From the NCBI RefSeq assembly GCF_900167075.1, contig NZ_FUWH01000002.1, forward strand, positions 401,005 through 465,004: a stretch of 64,000 nucleotides of DNA, read 5' to 3'. The translations under genes were made by a program, and so were the position numbers. A model generated the notes under the pieces. The model saw nothing but the letters and a program-made list of their open reading frames with translations. It had not been told where the DNA came from and ran no database searches. Shown piece by piece: positions 1 to 9,772 of the stretch. Positions within the stretch are counted from its first letter, which is position 1; each line of letters begins with the position of its first letter. This stretch comes from Sediminibacterium ginsengisoli. Its GTDB lineage: Bacteria; Bacteroidota; Bacteroidia; Chitinophagales; Chitinophagaceae.

Positions 1-424
1 CAGCTTTGGTGGAAGGCGTGATGATCGGCGTTGGGAAAAAGTCGTTTTCTTTCAGACCTTCAGGCATAGTAACCCCGCAAAGGGTGCGTAAACCGCTGCT
101 GTAAGTTCTCCAGGCATGACCTACTACGTTTCCGCGCACCACCATTTCAATTTTAAAAGGCGTACACCGTTTCCCGAAAGATACGTTGGGAGCCGGTACG
201 GAAACCAGCCAGTTAGGACAAATATCTTTTGTGGCATCGAGCATAAATGCTGCTATCTGGTTGAGCACCTGTCCTTTAAAAGGGATGGGGCGGGGCAGTA
301 TCACATCAAATGCCGAGATGCGGTCGCTGGCAACCATTACCAGCCAGTCGGACTGGATGGTGTAAACATCTCTTACTTTACCGTGGTAAATATTTGTCTG
401 GGCGGGAAACTGAAAAGCTGACAT
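1..424 (-). CDS. purC: SAICAR synthetase PurC (3' end beyond window)
   Basis: Reading the minus strand from an ATG at 424 gives an open frame of about 141 codons that runs off the left edge. It carries the family signatures GKVRDVY (about residues 15-21) and DRISAFDV near residue 35, the latter being the PurC substrate-binding stretch. The enzyme, phosphoribosylaminoimidazole-succinocarboxamide synthase, joins CAIR and aspartate using ATP in purine biosynthesis in the cytoplasm. Roughly the N-terminal half is present if the family length of about 240-310 residues holds. It is transcribed away from the TonB receptor gene at 565. Identification is secure; only the C-terminus is unseen. Confidence 0.93.
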   Translation of the reverse strand, partial: MSAFQFPAQTNIYHGKVRDVYTIQSDWLVMVASDRISAFDVILPRPIPFKGQVLNQIAAFMLDATKDICPNWLVSVPAPNVSFGKRCTPFKIEMVVRGNVVGHAWRTYSSGLRTLCGVTMPEGLKENDFFPTPIITPSTKA

Positions 425-428
425 GCTG

Positions 429-436
429 CAAAAGTA
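429..436 (-). promoter_or_regulatory. Bacteroidota -7 element upstream of purC
   Basis: On the minus strand this reads TACTTTTG, an exact match to the TAnnTTTG -7 consensus of the Bacteroidota housekeeping sigma factor, ending 4 bases before the purC ATG. The spacing implies a very short leader. No clear -33 TTG was found at the expected distance. Confidence 0.5.
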
Positions 437-564
437 GATAGCGCATTGATAAATAAATAGTAACGTAGTTGGTTTTTCTCAACAAACTATTTCAGCTTGT
501 GGAAAAATTAAATTTTTGCAGGCAGCTAACAAATGGTATTTTGCTATAGATTAAAACTAGCCAT

Positions 565-3471
565 ATGAGAAGAACCTACAAAAACAGCCTGCTGATGGCG
601 CTGGCAACAACGGCATCGATCGTGGCCGTGGCCCAGCAGAGCACCACCGTTTCCGGAATCATTAAAAATGCGCGGACTCAGGAGGTCATCCCGGCTGTAT
701 CAGTAACGGTTAAAGGAAGTTCAACAGGAACATTTACCGATGACAGGGGCGCATTCCGGTTTACAACCGTACAGAAGCTGCCATTGACCCTGGTTATATC
801 ATCTGTAGGATTTGCCACAAAAGAAATATCGGTATCCGAAACCAATGCCGGCAGTCTTTCCATCGATATTGAACCAGCATTCACGCTGGGTCAGGATGTG
901 GTTGTGGCGGCATCAAGGGTTGCCGAGCGCATACTCGAATCACCCGTATCCATTGAACGTGTGAGCAGCAGCGCCATCCGTACTGCACCGGCTGCCAACT
1001 ATTACGATATGATCACCAACCTGAAAGGTGTGGATGTGGTTACTGCCAGTCTTACTTTTAAAAGCGTTGGTACCCGCGGCTTCAACAGCAGCGGTAATAC
1101 AAGGCTGAACCAGCTGGTTGACGGAATGGACAACCAGGCACCAGGCCTCAACTTTTCGGTAGGTAATGTAAGCGGTCTTACCGAACTGGATGTAGACAAC
1201 ATGGAACTGCTCTCCGGTGCATCTTCGGCACTGTACGGTCCGGGCGGTATGAACGGAACCGTGCTGATCAACAGCAAGAATCCTTTCAAATACCAGGGTC
1301 TGAGCGTACAGATCAAACAGGGGATCAATCACATTGATAACTATCAGCGCAATGCAGCTCCTTATTACGACTGGAGTTTCCGCTGGGCCAAAAAAGTATC
1401 TGACAAGTTCGCATTCAAAGTAGGCGCACAGTTTATCCAGGCGCAGGACTGGCTTGCGAACCAGACCGATAACTATTCACGCACAACAGGAACGCCGAAT
1501 GGCCAGGTAATACCAGGCTGGCGCGAAACAGATCCTAACTACGATGGTGTGAATGTGTATGGTGATGAAACCACACAAAATATGAGCACGATCGCAGGTG
1601 GCGTGGTGGGTGGATTCCCGAGCACCGTGGTAGCGGCAGCGAACGCTTACCTGGCAGCTAATCCGGGCGCGAAACTGGCTGATCTGAACACCTACCTCAC
1701 CGGTATCGGAGCAGGTGCTATTGTAACAGGCGGCGGTTCTCCGTTCCTGTATGGTAACAGCCCGAGCCGTAACTACTTCAACAACCAGTCGGTAAGCCGT
1801 ACCGGTTACAACGAAAAAGACGTGATCGATCCTACAACAGTGAATGTGAAACTGACCGGTGCACTGCATTATAAACTCACCGACAGGATCGAAGCTTCTT
1901 TCGTGGCAACATTCGGTACAGGTAACACTGTATATACCGGTAGCGACCGTTACTCTCTGAAAGACCTGAAAATCGGTCAGTATAAAGTGGAACTGAAACA
2001 CAAGAACTGGTACCTCAGGGCTTATACCACACACGAAAATTCAGGTTCATCGTTCAACGCAACCATCACTACCCGTTTATTCAACGAAGCGTGGAAAGCG
2101 AGCACTACATGGTACCCGCAATACATGGGAGCTTACGTAACTGCACGTGATGCAGGAGCGCCAAACATGAACGCACACCTCGCCGCACGTGCATTTGCAG
2201 ACCAGGGAAGGCCAACCGGTTATATCGGTACCAACCCGCTGTTCATGCAGGTAGCAGGAACCCCGATCTCCAAAAATGGTGGTCTGTTCCTGGATAAATC
2301 AAGGCTGAATGTGATCGAAGGTCAGTATAACTTCTCTGAAGACCTGGGTCTTGACAAGCACGGAACCGACTTCCTGATTGGTGCGAGCTACAAGCAGTAT
2401 GTACTGAATTCCCAGGGAACCCTGTTCGCAGATACCACTGGTAATATCAATATCAATGAATATGGCGGATATGCACAATTATCCCAGCGTTTGCTGAACG
2501 ATGTACTGAAGATCACAATATCAGGTCGTTACGACAAAAACTCAAATTTCAAAGGCCGTTTCACGCCAAGGGCTTCTGCGGTGGTAAAACTGGCGAAAGA
2601 CCATAACCTGAGGTTCTCTTACCAGACAGCTTACCGTTTCCCAACCACACAGAACCAGTGGATCAACCTGCTGGTAGGAGGTGGAACACGCCTGATGGGT
2701 GGTTTGCCGCAACTGCGCAGCTACTATAACTTCAGCGGTAACAAAGTGTACACTCCTGCAAGCGTGGCAGCATATGGTGCTTCTGTAGGCGGCGGCAGTC
2801 CGAACCCGGCCCTGCTGGTAGAACAACAATTCGGAGAGTTCAAGCCGGAGTCAAGCCAGTCTTTCGAAGTAGGTTACAAAGGCCTGATCGGCAAAAGGCT
2901 GTTGATCGATGTATATGGTTATGTAGGTAAATACAAGGATTTCATCAGCAGTGTTGCTGTACTGCAATCCAATAACGGAAGCACGCTCGGCCTGCTGAGC
3001 GCTTCAACGCGAACAGCTTACAGCATTTCTGTAAACTCACCGGCAGAAGTAACTACCAAGGGCTGGGGAGCATCAGTAGAATACCTGCTGCCTAAGAATT
3101 ACTCAGTAAGCGGTAATATCTATTCAGACATGATCGGCGACCTGCCTGCAGGCTTCGTATCTTACTTCAATACGCCTAAATACCGTGTAAACCTGGCTGT
3201 GAACAACAGCGGTTTCCTGAAAGACGACCGCTTCGGTTTCAGCGTGGTGTACAGGTGGCTGGATAAATTCACTTACGAAGGAACTTTTGCAGTAGGAGAT
3301 ATCCCGGCATACAGCACTCTGGATGCGATGATCAGCTACAAAGTGCCTGCAGCCAAAGCACTCATCAAAGTGGGCGGAACCAATATCCTGAACAAATACT
3401 ATCGTACAGGCTTCGGTAACCCGCAGATCGGAGGATTATACTATGTAAGCTTCGGCTGGAATGTGTTCTAA
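565..3471 (+). CDS. TonB-dependent outer membrane receptor with CarboxypepD_reg-like domain
   Basis: 968 residues. A signal peptide occupies about 1-24 and ends in VAVAQQ. A carboxypeptidase-regulatory-like beta-sandwich (about 27-110) follows, recognisable by the SGIIKNA, IPAVSVTVKGSSTGTFTDDRG pattern, written here in two pieces: IPAVSV and GTFTDDRGAFRF. A TonB plug spans about 115-235 with LLSGASSALYGPGGMNGTV, and the rest is a beta-barrel ending in an aromatic residue (WNVF). Receptors of this kind import large or scarce ligands through the outer membrane using TonB energy. No SusD-like partner lies next to it, so it is not a typical glycan-uptake pair and the ligand cannot be named. It is monocistronic, with a strong terminator directly after the stop. 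Confidence 0.93.
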   Translation: MRRTYKNSLLMALATTASIVAVAQQSTTVSGIIKNARTQEVIPAVSVTVKGSSTGTFTDDRGAFRFTTVQKLPLTLVISSVGFATKEISVSETNAGSLSIDIEPAFTLGQDVVVAASRVAERILESPVSIERVSSSAIRTAPAANYYDMITNLKGVDVVTASLTFKSVGTRGFNSSGNTRLNQLVDGMDNQAPGLNFSVGNVSGLTELDVDNMELLSGASSALYGPGGMNGTVLINSKNPFKYQGLSVQIKQGINHIDNYQRNAAPYYDWSFRWAKKVSDKFAFKVGAQFIQAQDWLANQTDNYSRTTGTPNGQVIPGWRETDPNYDGVNVYGDETTQNMSTIAGGVVGGFPSTVVAAANAYLAANPGAKLADLNTYLTGIGAGAIVTGGGSPFLYGNSPSRNYFNNQSVSRTGYNEKDVIDPTTVNVKLTGALHYKLTDRIEASFVATFGTGNTVYTGSDRYSLKDLKIGQYKVELKHKNWYLRAYTTHENSGSSFNATITTRLFNEAWKASTTWYPQYMGAYVTARDAGAPNMNAHLAARAFADQGRPTGYIGTNPLFMQVAGTPISKNGGLFLDKSRLNVIEGQYNFSEDLGLDKHGTDFLIGASYKQYVLNSQGTLFADTTGNININEYGGYAQLSQRLLNDVLKITISGRYDKNSNFKGRFTPRASAVVKLAKDHNLRFSYQTAYRFPTTQNQWINLLVGGGTRLMGGLPQLRSYYNFSGNKVYTPASVAAYGASVGGGSPNPALLVEQQFGEFKPESSQSFEVGYKGLIGKRLLIDVYGYVGKYKDFISSVAVLQSNNGSTLGLLSASTRTAYSISVNSPAEVTTKGWGASVEYLLPKNYSVSGNIYSDMIGDLPAGFVSYFNTPKYRVNLAVNNSGFLKDDRFGFSVVYRWLDKFTYEGTFAVGDIPAYSTLDAMISYKVPAAKALIKVGGTNILNKYYRTGFGNPQIGGLYYVSFGWNVF

Positions 3472-3490
3472 TAAATACACATGTTATACA

Positions 3491-3525
3491 AAGAGCCGCT
3501 TCCGCCAGGAAGCGGCTCTTTTTTT
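3491..3525 (+). terminator. Rho-independent terminator after TonB receptor
   Basis: A perfect 13-bp stem (3491-3503 with 3508-3520) closed by the 4-base loop gcca and followed by a run of seven T. It begins 19 bases after the receptor stop codon. Confidence 0.92.
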
Positions 3526-3571
3526 ACGGAAACGATTGCAGAGGTTCTGCGGGCATAAAACGCAAATCCTT

Positions 3572-3603
3572 TTGGTTTTATACTCGATAATCTTATATTT
3601 TTG
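3572..3603 (+). promoter_or_regulatory. Bacteroidota promoter of pdhB
   Basis: TTG at 3572-3574 and TATTTTTG at 3596-3603 match the -33 and -7 elements (TTG / TAnnTTTG) with a 21-base gap. The pdhB start codon follows 24 bases later. Confidence 0.6.
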
Positions 3604-3627
3604 CCCCTCAATTAATAAACTGCGTAT

Positions 3628-4614
3628 ATGCGTTCAATAGCTTTTAGAGAGGCGCTCCGTGAAGCCATGAGTGAAGAAATGAGAAGGGATGACAGGGTCT
3701 TCCTGATGGGAGAGGAAGTGGCGGAATACAACGGAGCCTATAAGGTAAGTCAGGGCATGCTGGCCGAATTCGGTGCCAAAAGGGTGATCGATACTCCGAT
3801 CTCGGAACTCGGTTTCGCTGCGGTAGCAGTTGGTGCTGCCCAGAACGGACTCAGGCCCGTAGTAGAGTTCATGACCTGGAACTTTGCTGTTCTGGCGATG
3901 GATCAGATCCTGAATACCGCATCTAAAATGCTGGCAATGAGCGGCGGCCAGATCGGTTGCCCGATCGTATTCCGCGGACCTAACGGAAGCGCAGGCCAGC
4001 TCGGAGCACAGCACTCAACCGCTTTTGAAAGCTATTATGCCAATATCCCCGGTATTAAAGTAGTTTCTCCTTCTAACGGCTACGATGCAAAAGGATTGAT
4101 GAAACAGGCTATCCGTTACGAAGAAGATCCCGTGATCTTCATGGAATCGGAAGTGGGTTACGGGGACAAGAGCGATGTGCCTGATGAAGAATACTATATC
4201 CCATTGGGTAAAGCCGATGTAAAGAAAACCGGTAAAGACATTACTATCGTTTCTTTCAATAAAATGATGAAGGTAGCGCTGGGTGCTGCAGCAGAACTCG
4301 AAAAAGAAGGCGTAAGCGCTGAAGTGATCGACCTGCGTACCATCCGCCCGCTCGACTGGATGACCATCCTTGAAAGCGTTAAGAAAACAAACCGCCTGGT
4401 AATTGTTGAAGAACAATGGCCGTTTGCTTCTGTTTCTTCTGAGATCACTTACCGCATCCAGAAAGAAGGATTCGATTACCTCGATGCCCCGATCCGCCGT
4501 ATCACCAGCGCAGATGCTCCTATGCACTACGCACCAAACCTGGCAGCACTGGCAATACCGGATGTTTCCCGGACAGTAAAGCTGGTGAAAGAACTGATGT
4601 TCACTAAAAAATAA
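3628..4614 (+). CDS. pdhB: Pyruvate dehydrogenase E1 component, beta subunit
   Basis: 328 residues, the usual length for the beta subunit of an alpha2beta2-type E1. The protein opens with the family pattern REALREAMSEEM and GEEVAEYNGAYKVSQG (residues 8-43). The middle part has the pyrimidine-binding domain, and the transketolase C-terminal domain (about 200-320) includes VEEQWPFASVSSEI. With E1 alpha it decarboxylates pyruvate using thiamine diphosphate and passes acetyl to E2. The alpha subunit is not in this window, so the subunits are encoded apart or outside the view. A branched-chain 2-oxoacid E1 beta subunit is the main alternative, but the sequence pattern favours the pyruvate enzyme. 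It has its own promoter and terminator. Confidence 0.9.
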   Translation: MRSIAFREALREAMSEEMRRDDRVFLMGEEVAEYNGAYKVSQGMLAEFGAKRVIDTPISELGFAAVAVGAAQNGLRPVVEFMTWNFAVLAMDQILNTASKMLAMSGGQIGCPIVFRGPNGSAGQLGAQHSTAFESYYANIPGIKVVSPSNGYDAKGLMKQAIRYEEDPVIFMESEVGYGDKSDVPDEEYYIPLGKADVKKTGKDITIVSFNKMMKVALGAAAELEKEGVSAEVIDLRTIRPLDWMTILESVKKTNRLVIVEEQWPFASVSSEITYRIQKEGFDYLDAPIRRITSADAPMHYAPNLAALAIPDVSRTVKLVKELMFTKK

Positions 4615-4640
4615 GTGTTGTATCTTTAGATAACTCAATA

Positions 4641-4670
4641 AACCCGGAACCAGTTTCCGGGTTTTTATTT
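4641..4670 (+). terminator. Terminator after pdhB
   Basis: A 9-bp stem aacccggaa / ttccgggtt (4641-4649 and 4655-4663) with a 5-base loop, followed by a T-rich tract. It separates pdhB from the TonB receptor starting at 4685. Confidence 0.88.
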
Positions 4671-4684
4671 TGAAAAGGTAAACC

Positions 4685-6748
4685 ATGTCCATGCGCCCAT
4701 TCCTTCTGTTCTGCCTGCTTCCACTGACTGTATGGGCACAGCAGCCGAAGGCAGATACCACAACATTGCTGGAAGAAGTAACGGTCAGTTCCTTTCACTC
4801 AACCGTACGCTGGAAAGAAGCACCTGCTGCAGTGGCCGTTATCGGAAAAGATGAATTGCAGCGTTATGCTCCCGTGTCACTTGTACCTGTTCTGAATATA
4901 CTGCCCGGCGCAAGAATGGAGGAACGTTCACCCGGCAGTTACAGGCTTTCTGTCCGCGGCAGCCTGCTCCGCTCTCCTTTTGGTGTGCGTAATGTAAAAG
5001 TTTACTGGAATCAGCTGCCGCTTACAGACGGTGGTGGCAATACCTACCTCAACCTGGTAGATATGAACAGCATTACCGGCGCAACCCTGCTCAAAGGTCC
5101 GGCGGCCAGTATGTACGGAGCAGGTACCGGCGGGGTTTTGCTGCTGAACTCAAACACTGCTTTTTCAGATCGTATTTCCGATGAGGCAGCACTTGCAGTC
5201 ACCGGCGGTTCTTTCGGTCAGTTTCAGCAAAGGGCTTCCTGGCAGCATACCGGTCCGGGCATCACATCGTCTTTGCAGCAGGTTCACCAGCAGGCAGCTG
5301 GTTATCGCGAACAATCTGCCATGCGCCGCGATGCAATCAGCTGGCAGTCGGCCTGGAAATCACAACGCAATCAGTTACGCGCACTGGTATTTTATACAGA
5401 TCTCTATTACCAGACACCTGGCGGATTAACCTTAGCACAATGGGAAGCCAACCCGGTGCAGGCGCGGCCGCCTGCCGGTGCATTACCCGGAGCGGTGCAG
5501 CAAAAAGCTGCCATTTATAACAGAACACTCTTTGCAGGGATACAGGATGAACTCACCATCAGCGACATACTGCGCCTTGCTGCTTTTGTAACCGGGAGCA
5601 GAACAGGTTTCAGTAATCCTTTTATCACCAATTATGAGAAAAGGAATGAGACCAACTTTTCTGCGGGGGCTCATATCGGCTATCATAAAAAAGGACCTGC
5701 AGGTGAATTCTCATGGATCACGGGAACGGAATGGCTTTATAATCATTCTGCTATCGATAATTATGGTAATAAAGGCGGTATGTCAGACACCATCCAGTAC
5801 CGGGATCGTGTACATGCACTGCAGTGGTCTGCATTTTCGCAGCTATCTTTCGGTATAACCCGGTGGGAACTGGCTGCAGGCCTGAGCATCAACGAGCAGC
5901 GGTTTCGTTACAGGCGCCTGGAAAATATTCAGCATGAACACAAAACCACCGGCATTGTGGCTATGCCGCGTTTTTCGGTATTGTATAAAGTATCGGGAGA
6001 CTTGTCCTTATATGCAACAGCCGCCCAGGGATTCTCGCCGCCATCTCTAGCGGAACTGCGTCCGTCTGACGGAAATTATTACGGCGATCTCAAGGCTGAG
6101 CAGGGCTGGAATTATGAGCTGGGATTCAAAGGGTATCTTTTCAACCAGCGGGGTACGTTTGATATATCCGCTTATTATTTCAGGCTGAGGGATGCGATTG
6201 TAAGACGTAACAGTAATACCGGTGCTGAATATTTTGTAAATGCCGGCGGTACCATCCAGAAGGGAACGGAAGCACGCTTTGGCTACCGGTTACCATTGAA
6301 CGGAAAAGGCTGGCTTCAAACAATTAACGCCTGGTCGAGTTATGCTTTTCAGCCTTATTATTTCGATGATTACAGGCAGGGTAATGCCGATTATTCGGGA
6401 AACCCGCTTACCGGTGTGCCACAGCAGGTTATAGCAGCCGGACTGGATCTCACCATGGCTAAAGGATTCTATTTTAATATTTCCGCCAGCCTGGTTTCTT
6501 CTTTGCCGCTGAATGATGCAAACGACGAACGCGCAAAAGCGTATCAGCTGCTGCAGGCTAAAGCCGGTTACAAAACGCAGCTTGGTACACAGGAACTGCA
6601 CGTGTATGCAGGAGCCGATAATCTGCTGGACCAGCGTTATAGCCTCGGTAACGATATCAATGCCGCGGGCCGCCGTTATTACAATGCAGCCGCAGGGAGG
6701 AATTTCTTTGCAGGGATCAGCTGGTCGCTGAAGAGAGCGCGGGATTAG
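4685..6748 (+). CDS. TonB-dependent receptor, siderophore/metal type
   Basis: 687 residues with a signal peptide (about 1-18, ending VWAQQ), no N-terminal regulatory-like domain, a plug (about 30-160: LLEEVTVSSF, PGARMEERSPGSYRLSVRGS, LLKGPAASMYGAG) and a beta-barrel containing the ...GFSPPSLAELRPS signature before the late strands. The C-terminus has the YAGADNLLDQRY motif and ends in a barrel closing strand. The compact form resembles receptors for iron complexes or other small cofactors, but the ligand cannot be read from sequence. It has an alternative Met two codons later. It starts only 15 bases after the pdhB terminator, and no clear promoter was seen. Confidence 0.9.
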   Translation: MSMRPFLLFCLLPLTVWAQQPKADTTTLLEEVTVSSFHSTVRWKEAPAAVAVIGKDELQRYAPVSLVPVLNILPGARMEERSPGSYRLSVRGSLLRSPFGVRNVKVYWNQLPLTDGGGNTYLNLVDMNSITGATLLKGPAASMYGAGTGGVLLLNSNTAFSDRISDEAALAVTGGSFGQFQQRASWQHTGPGITSSLQQVHQQAAGYREQSAMRRDAISWQSAWKSQRNQLRALVFYTDLYYQTPGGLTLAQWEANPVQARPPAGALPGAVQQKAAIYNRTLFAGIQDELTISDILRLAAFVTGSRTGFSNPFITNYEKRNETNFSAGAHIGYHKKGPAGEFSWITGTEWLYNHSAIDNYGNKGGMSDTIQYRDRVHALQWSAFSQLSFGITRWELAAGLSINEQRFRYRRLENIQHEHKTTGIVAMPRFSVLYKVSGDLSLYATAAQGFSPPSLAELRPSDGNYYGDLKAEQGWNYELGFKGYLFNQRGTFDISAYYFRLRDAIVRRNSNTGAEYFVNAGGTIQKGTEARFGYRLPLNGKGWLQTINAWSSYAFQPYYFDDYRQGNADYSGNPLTGVPQQVIAAGLDLTMAKGFYFNISASLVSSLPLNDANDERAKAYQLLQAKAGYKTQLGTQELHVYAGADNLLDQRYSLGNDINAAGRRYYNAAAGRNFFAGISWSLKRARD

Positions 6749-6878
6749 ATAAAGAGATGGAGGTGGTGAGGGTTGTTTGCAGCGATTATGTTGTGTGACG
6801 GAGCAGTTATGGTATTTTAACGAACTTCTATGCCGCCAATACTTACCTTAGCAACTATAATAAACCGTAACAGAACAT

Positions 6879-8030
6879 ATGCCGAATATCCTGATAATAG
6901 ACGATGAAAGAGCGATCCGCAATGTATTGAAAGATATCCTGACCAATGAAGGGTTTAAAGTGGATGAAGCCGCAGACGGCGAGGAAGGCCTGAAAAAAAT
7001 AGCAGGTGCGTCCTACGATCTGGTACTCTGCGATATCAAAATGCCGAAGATAGACGGACTTGAAGTTCTCCAGAAAGTCACGGAAACCAACCCTGAAACG
7101 CCGGTTATCATGATCAGCGGGCATGGTAATATAGAAACGGCAGTGGATGCGGTTAAAAAAGGTGCCTTCGATTATATTTCCAAACCACCGGACCTGAACC
7201 GGCTGCTCATTACCATCCGCAATGCGATGGATAAGACCAGCCTTGTAAAAGAGACCCGCGTATTAAAACGCAAAGTGGCCAAAGTGCAGGAGATCATCGG
7301 TGAAAGTGAAGCGATCCTGAAGATCAAAGAAACGATTGAGAAAGTGGCTCCAACGGATGCCAGGGTGCTGGTAACAGGTGAGAACGGCAGCGGGAAAGAA
7401 CTGGTAGCCAGGTGGCTGCATGCCAAAAGCAACCGTTCCGAAGGGCCGATGGTAGAAGTGAACTGTGCGGCTATTCCGTCGGAACTGATCGAAAGTGAAT
7501 TGTTCGGACATGAGAAAGGTTCTTTTACCTCAGCCATCAAACAACGCATCGGGAAGTTTGAACAGGCCAGTGGCGGTACGCTGTTCCTGGATGAGATCGG
7601 TGATATGAGCCTAAGCGCCCAGGCCAAGGTATTGCGCGCTTTGCAGGAAGGAAAGATAACAAGAGTTGGCGGCGACAAGGAGATCGCTGTGGATGTAAGG
7701 GTAGTGGCTGCCACCAATAAAGACCTGCTGAAAGAAGTGGAAGAGAAGAATTTCCGCCTCGACCTTTATCACCGGCTGGGAGTGATACTGATCCATGTTC
7801 CATCGCTCAACCAGCGCCGGGATGATATTCCGCTGCTGGTAAACAAGTTCCTGGCAGATATCGCAGACGAATACGGCCAGGCGGTAAAGTCCATCAGCAA
7901 AGACGCGATCAAAACCCTGCAGGAGCACAACTGGACCGGTAATATCCGGGAACTGCGCAATGTGGTGGAAAGGCTGGTGATCCTTTCGGGCAAAGAGATC
8001 GCTGCAACCGACGTAAAAACCTATGTGTAA
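6879..8030 (+). CDS. Sigma-54 activator-type response regulator without DNA-binding domain
   Basis: 383 residues. The receiver domain (1-118) has the acidic pair D8/D9, phosphoacceptor D52 and K102. The AAA+ sigma-54 interaction domain (about 138-370) has Walker A GENGSGKE (167-174), the sigma-54 contact loop at 214-219 reading GSFTSA instead of GAFTGA, Walker B GTLFLDEIGD (233-242) and arginine-finger region FRLDLYHRL. The chain ends right after the AAA lid (EIAATDVKTYV), so the usual C-terminal Fis-type helix-turn-helix is absent. It should respond to an unlinked histidine kinase and could activate RpoN-dependent promoters from solution. The stop is followed by ordinary intergenic sequence, so truncation by frameshift is not evident. 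Confidence 0.9.
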   Translation: MPNILIIDDERAIRNVLKDILTNEGFKVDEAADGEEGLKKIAGASYDLVLCDIKMPKIDGLEVLQKVTETNPETPVIMISGHGNIETAVDAVKKGAFDYISKPPDLNRLLITIRNAMDKTSLVKETRVLKRKVAKVQEIIGESEAILKIKETIEKVAPTDARVLVTGENGSGKELVARWLHAKSNRSEGPMVEVNCAAIPSELIESELFGHEKGSFTSAIKQRIGKFEQASGGTLFLDEIGDMSLSAQAKVLRALQEGKITRVGGDKEIAVDVRVVAATNKDLLKEVEEKNFRLDLYHRLGVILIHVPSLNQRRDDIPLLVNKFLADIADEYGQAVKSISKDAIKTLQEHNWTGNIRELRNVVERLVILSGKEIAATDVKTYV

Positions 8031-8112
8031 GACTGTAAGGAAACAGACTTCACGGATACTTATATTTAAGAAAACTTTTCTGTTTAAATCCGGTGGGAGT
8101 GAACGAAAAGGA

Positions 8113-8120
8113 TATTTTTG
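8113..8120 (+). promoter_or_regulatory. -7 element upstream of lepB
   Basis: TATTTTTG, an exact match to TAnnTTTG, 20 bases before the lepB start codon. A -33 element is not obvious. Confidence 0.5.
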
Positions 8121-8140
8121 TTGATACTTAATATGTAATT

Positions 8141-9646
8141 ATGGGCTTATTTCTACTAATTATCGGTACGATCGGCTGGCATGTGGGGATGTACGGCATG
8201 TTTAAAAAAGCAGGCATTACACCCTGGAAAGCATTTATTCCTTTCTACAACACATGGCTCATTGTTGAAAAGACCCATATCCGCAAATACTGGTTCTGGC
8301 TGCAGCTGATCCCTATTGCCGGTCAGTTCATCACGATCTGGATCACTATTATTTTCGTGATGCATTTCAAAAAGTTCAACCTGCTGCAGCATACGGCGGT
8401 TGTATTGTTCCCTTTTATTTATTTCCCTTATCTCGGATTTTCACCGAATGAGAAATGGTATGGTGAAGAAGGTTTCCGCAGTTATAAAAAACCGGTGTCC
8501 CGTGAATGGATCGATGCCGGTGTGTTTGCTGTAGTGGCTGCCACCATCATCCGCACATTTATTTTTGAAGCGTATGTGATCCCTACGGAAAGTATGGAGA
8601 AAACCTTGCTGGTAAATGATTTCCTGTTCGTGAATAAAATGACCTATGGTGCAAGGATCCCGCAGACACCGCTGAGTTTTCCTTTTGTGCATAATACCAT
8701 GCCCTTCTCACAAACTACACCTTCCTATATTAAAGCGGTACAGCTGCCTTACAAACGCCTTCCCGCTTTTACTGAAGTGACACGCAATGATGTTGTGGTG
8801 TTTAATGTGCCTGCGGCCGATACCATCATCAACCTGCCGGAATTCGGAAGCAAGGAATTGTATTACGATGTACTGCGCCGGGATTTCAAAGGCGACAGGG
8901 CTGCACTGGAAGCGCAGTATCCTATCCTTGTTCACCCGATGGATAAAACGGATAACTATATCAAACGATGCGTAGCGGTTGGCGGCGATGAATTGCAGGT
9001 GAAGAACGGGCTGCTGATGATCAATGGTCAGCCGGCTCCTTTCCCGGCAGGATCCCAGACAGAATATGTGGTGGAAACCAGCGGACCTTTTACCGCCGAG
9101 TTCCTGAAAGAGAACCTGAATATCGATGTGGAAGATACCAAGGGACAGATCATGATGCTTGAAGGTAAACAAGGTGCATACAAGATCAATATGACGCCTT
9201 CAGAAGCGGAACTGGTAAAAAAACAGCCCAATGTGACTGCGGTGAATCTTTACGTAGATACCTATGTTGGTTATACATTCCCGAATGATGAAGCAAACTT
9301 TCCATGGACCATCGATAATTACGGTCCGGTTAAAGTACCTAAAAAAGGTGATGTGATTACGCTGACCGCGCAGAACATTTCTCTCTACAGAAGGCTTATT
9401 GCCACCTACGAAGGCAACAAGCTGGAAGAAATTAACGGTAAATTCATAATCAACGGAAAAGAGACCAATACCTATACTACCAGGTACACCTATTACTGGA
9501 TGATGGGAGATAACCGTCACCGCAGCCAGGACAGCCGTTTCTGGGGTTTTGTGCCTGAAACACATATCGTAGGAAAGGCTTCATTTATCTGGTTCAGCTG
9601 GGACAAAGGCCCGCGCTGGAAACGTCTTTTCAACGGCATTAAATAA
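8141..9646 (+). CDS. lepB: Signal peptidase I
   Basis: 501 residues. The N-terminus carries two or three hydrophobic segments (about 1-20, 52-75, 83-100), and a further membrane anchor lies at about 124-145. The catalytic core follows: box [11 protein letters not shown] with the nucleophile S151, the general-base Lys at 275 within [13 protein letters not shown], and box [16 protein letters not shown] near the C-terminus. It cleaves signal peptides on the periplasmic face of the inner membrane. It is much longer than E. coli LepB because of the extra N-terminal membrane region and an insertion of about 130 residues between the catalytic Lys and box E. This layout is common in Bacteroidota. Confidence 0.93.
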   Translation: MGLFLLIIGTIGWHVGMYGMFKKAGITPWKAFIPFYNTWLIVEKTHIRKYWFWLQLIPIAGQFITIWITIIFVMHFKKFNLLQHTAVVLFPFIYFPYLGFSPNEKWYGEEGFRSYKKPVSREWIDAGVFAVVAATIIRTFIFEAYVIPTESMEKTLLVNDFLFVNKMTYGARIPQTPLSFPFVHNTMPFSQTTPSYIKAVQLPYKRLPAFTEVTRNDVVVFNVPAADTIINLPEFGSKELYYDVLRRDFKGDRAALEAQYPILVHPMDKTDNYIKRCVAVGGDELQVKNGLLMINGQPAPFPAGSQTEYVVETSGPFTAEFLKENLNIDVEDTKGQIMMLEGKQGAYKINMTPSEAELVKKQPNVTAVNLYVDTYVGYTFPNDEANFPWTIDNYGPVKVPKKGDVITLTAQNISLYRRLIATYEGNKLEEINGKFIINGKETNTYTTRYTYYWMMGDNRHRSQDSRFWGFVPETHIVGKASFIWFSWDKGPRWKRLFNGIK

Positions 9647-9723
9647 ACTGACAGGTACAGCTCATCCACCGGTGACCTATATGGAAAATTGCCCGGATTA
9701 GCGTATCTTTAGTTACCGGAGGG

Positions 9724-9754
9724 GTCCTCACAGCGTAAGCTATGAGGACTTTTT
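9724..9754 (+). terminator. Terminator between lepB and cdd
   Basis: Stem gtcctca / tgaggac (9724-9730 and 9743-9749) extended inward by agc/gct around a GNRA-type gtaa tetraloop, with one C-A mismatch, then five T. It lies 78 bases after the lepB stop and ends 18 bases before cdd. Confidence 0.8.
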
Positions 9755-9772
9755 CGTCTAAACCAGTTTAGT

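Noticed and set aside
565..6748. SusC/SusD-like polysaccharide utilisation locus at the two TonB receptors
   Set aside because: No SusD-like lipoprotein, glycoside hydrolase or sensor is near either receptor.
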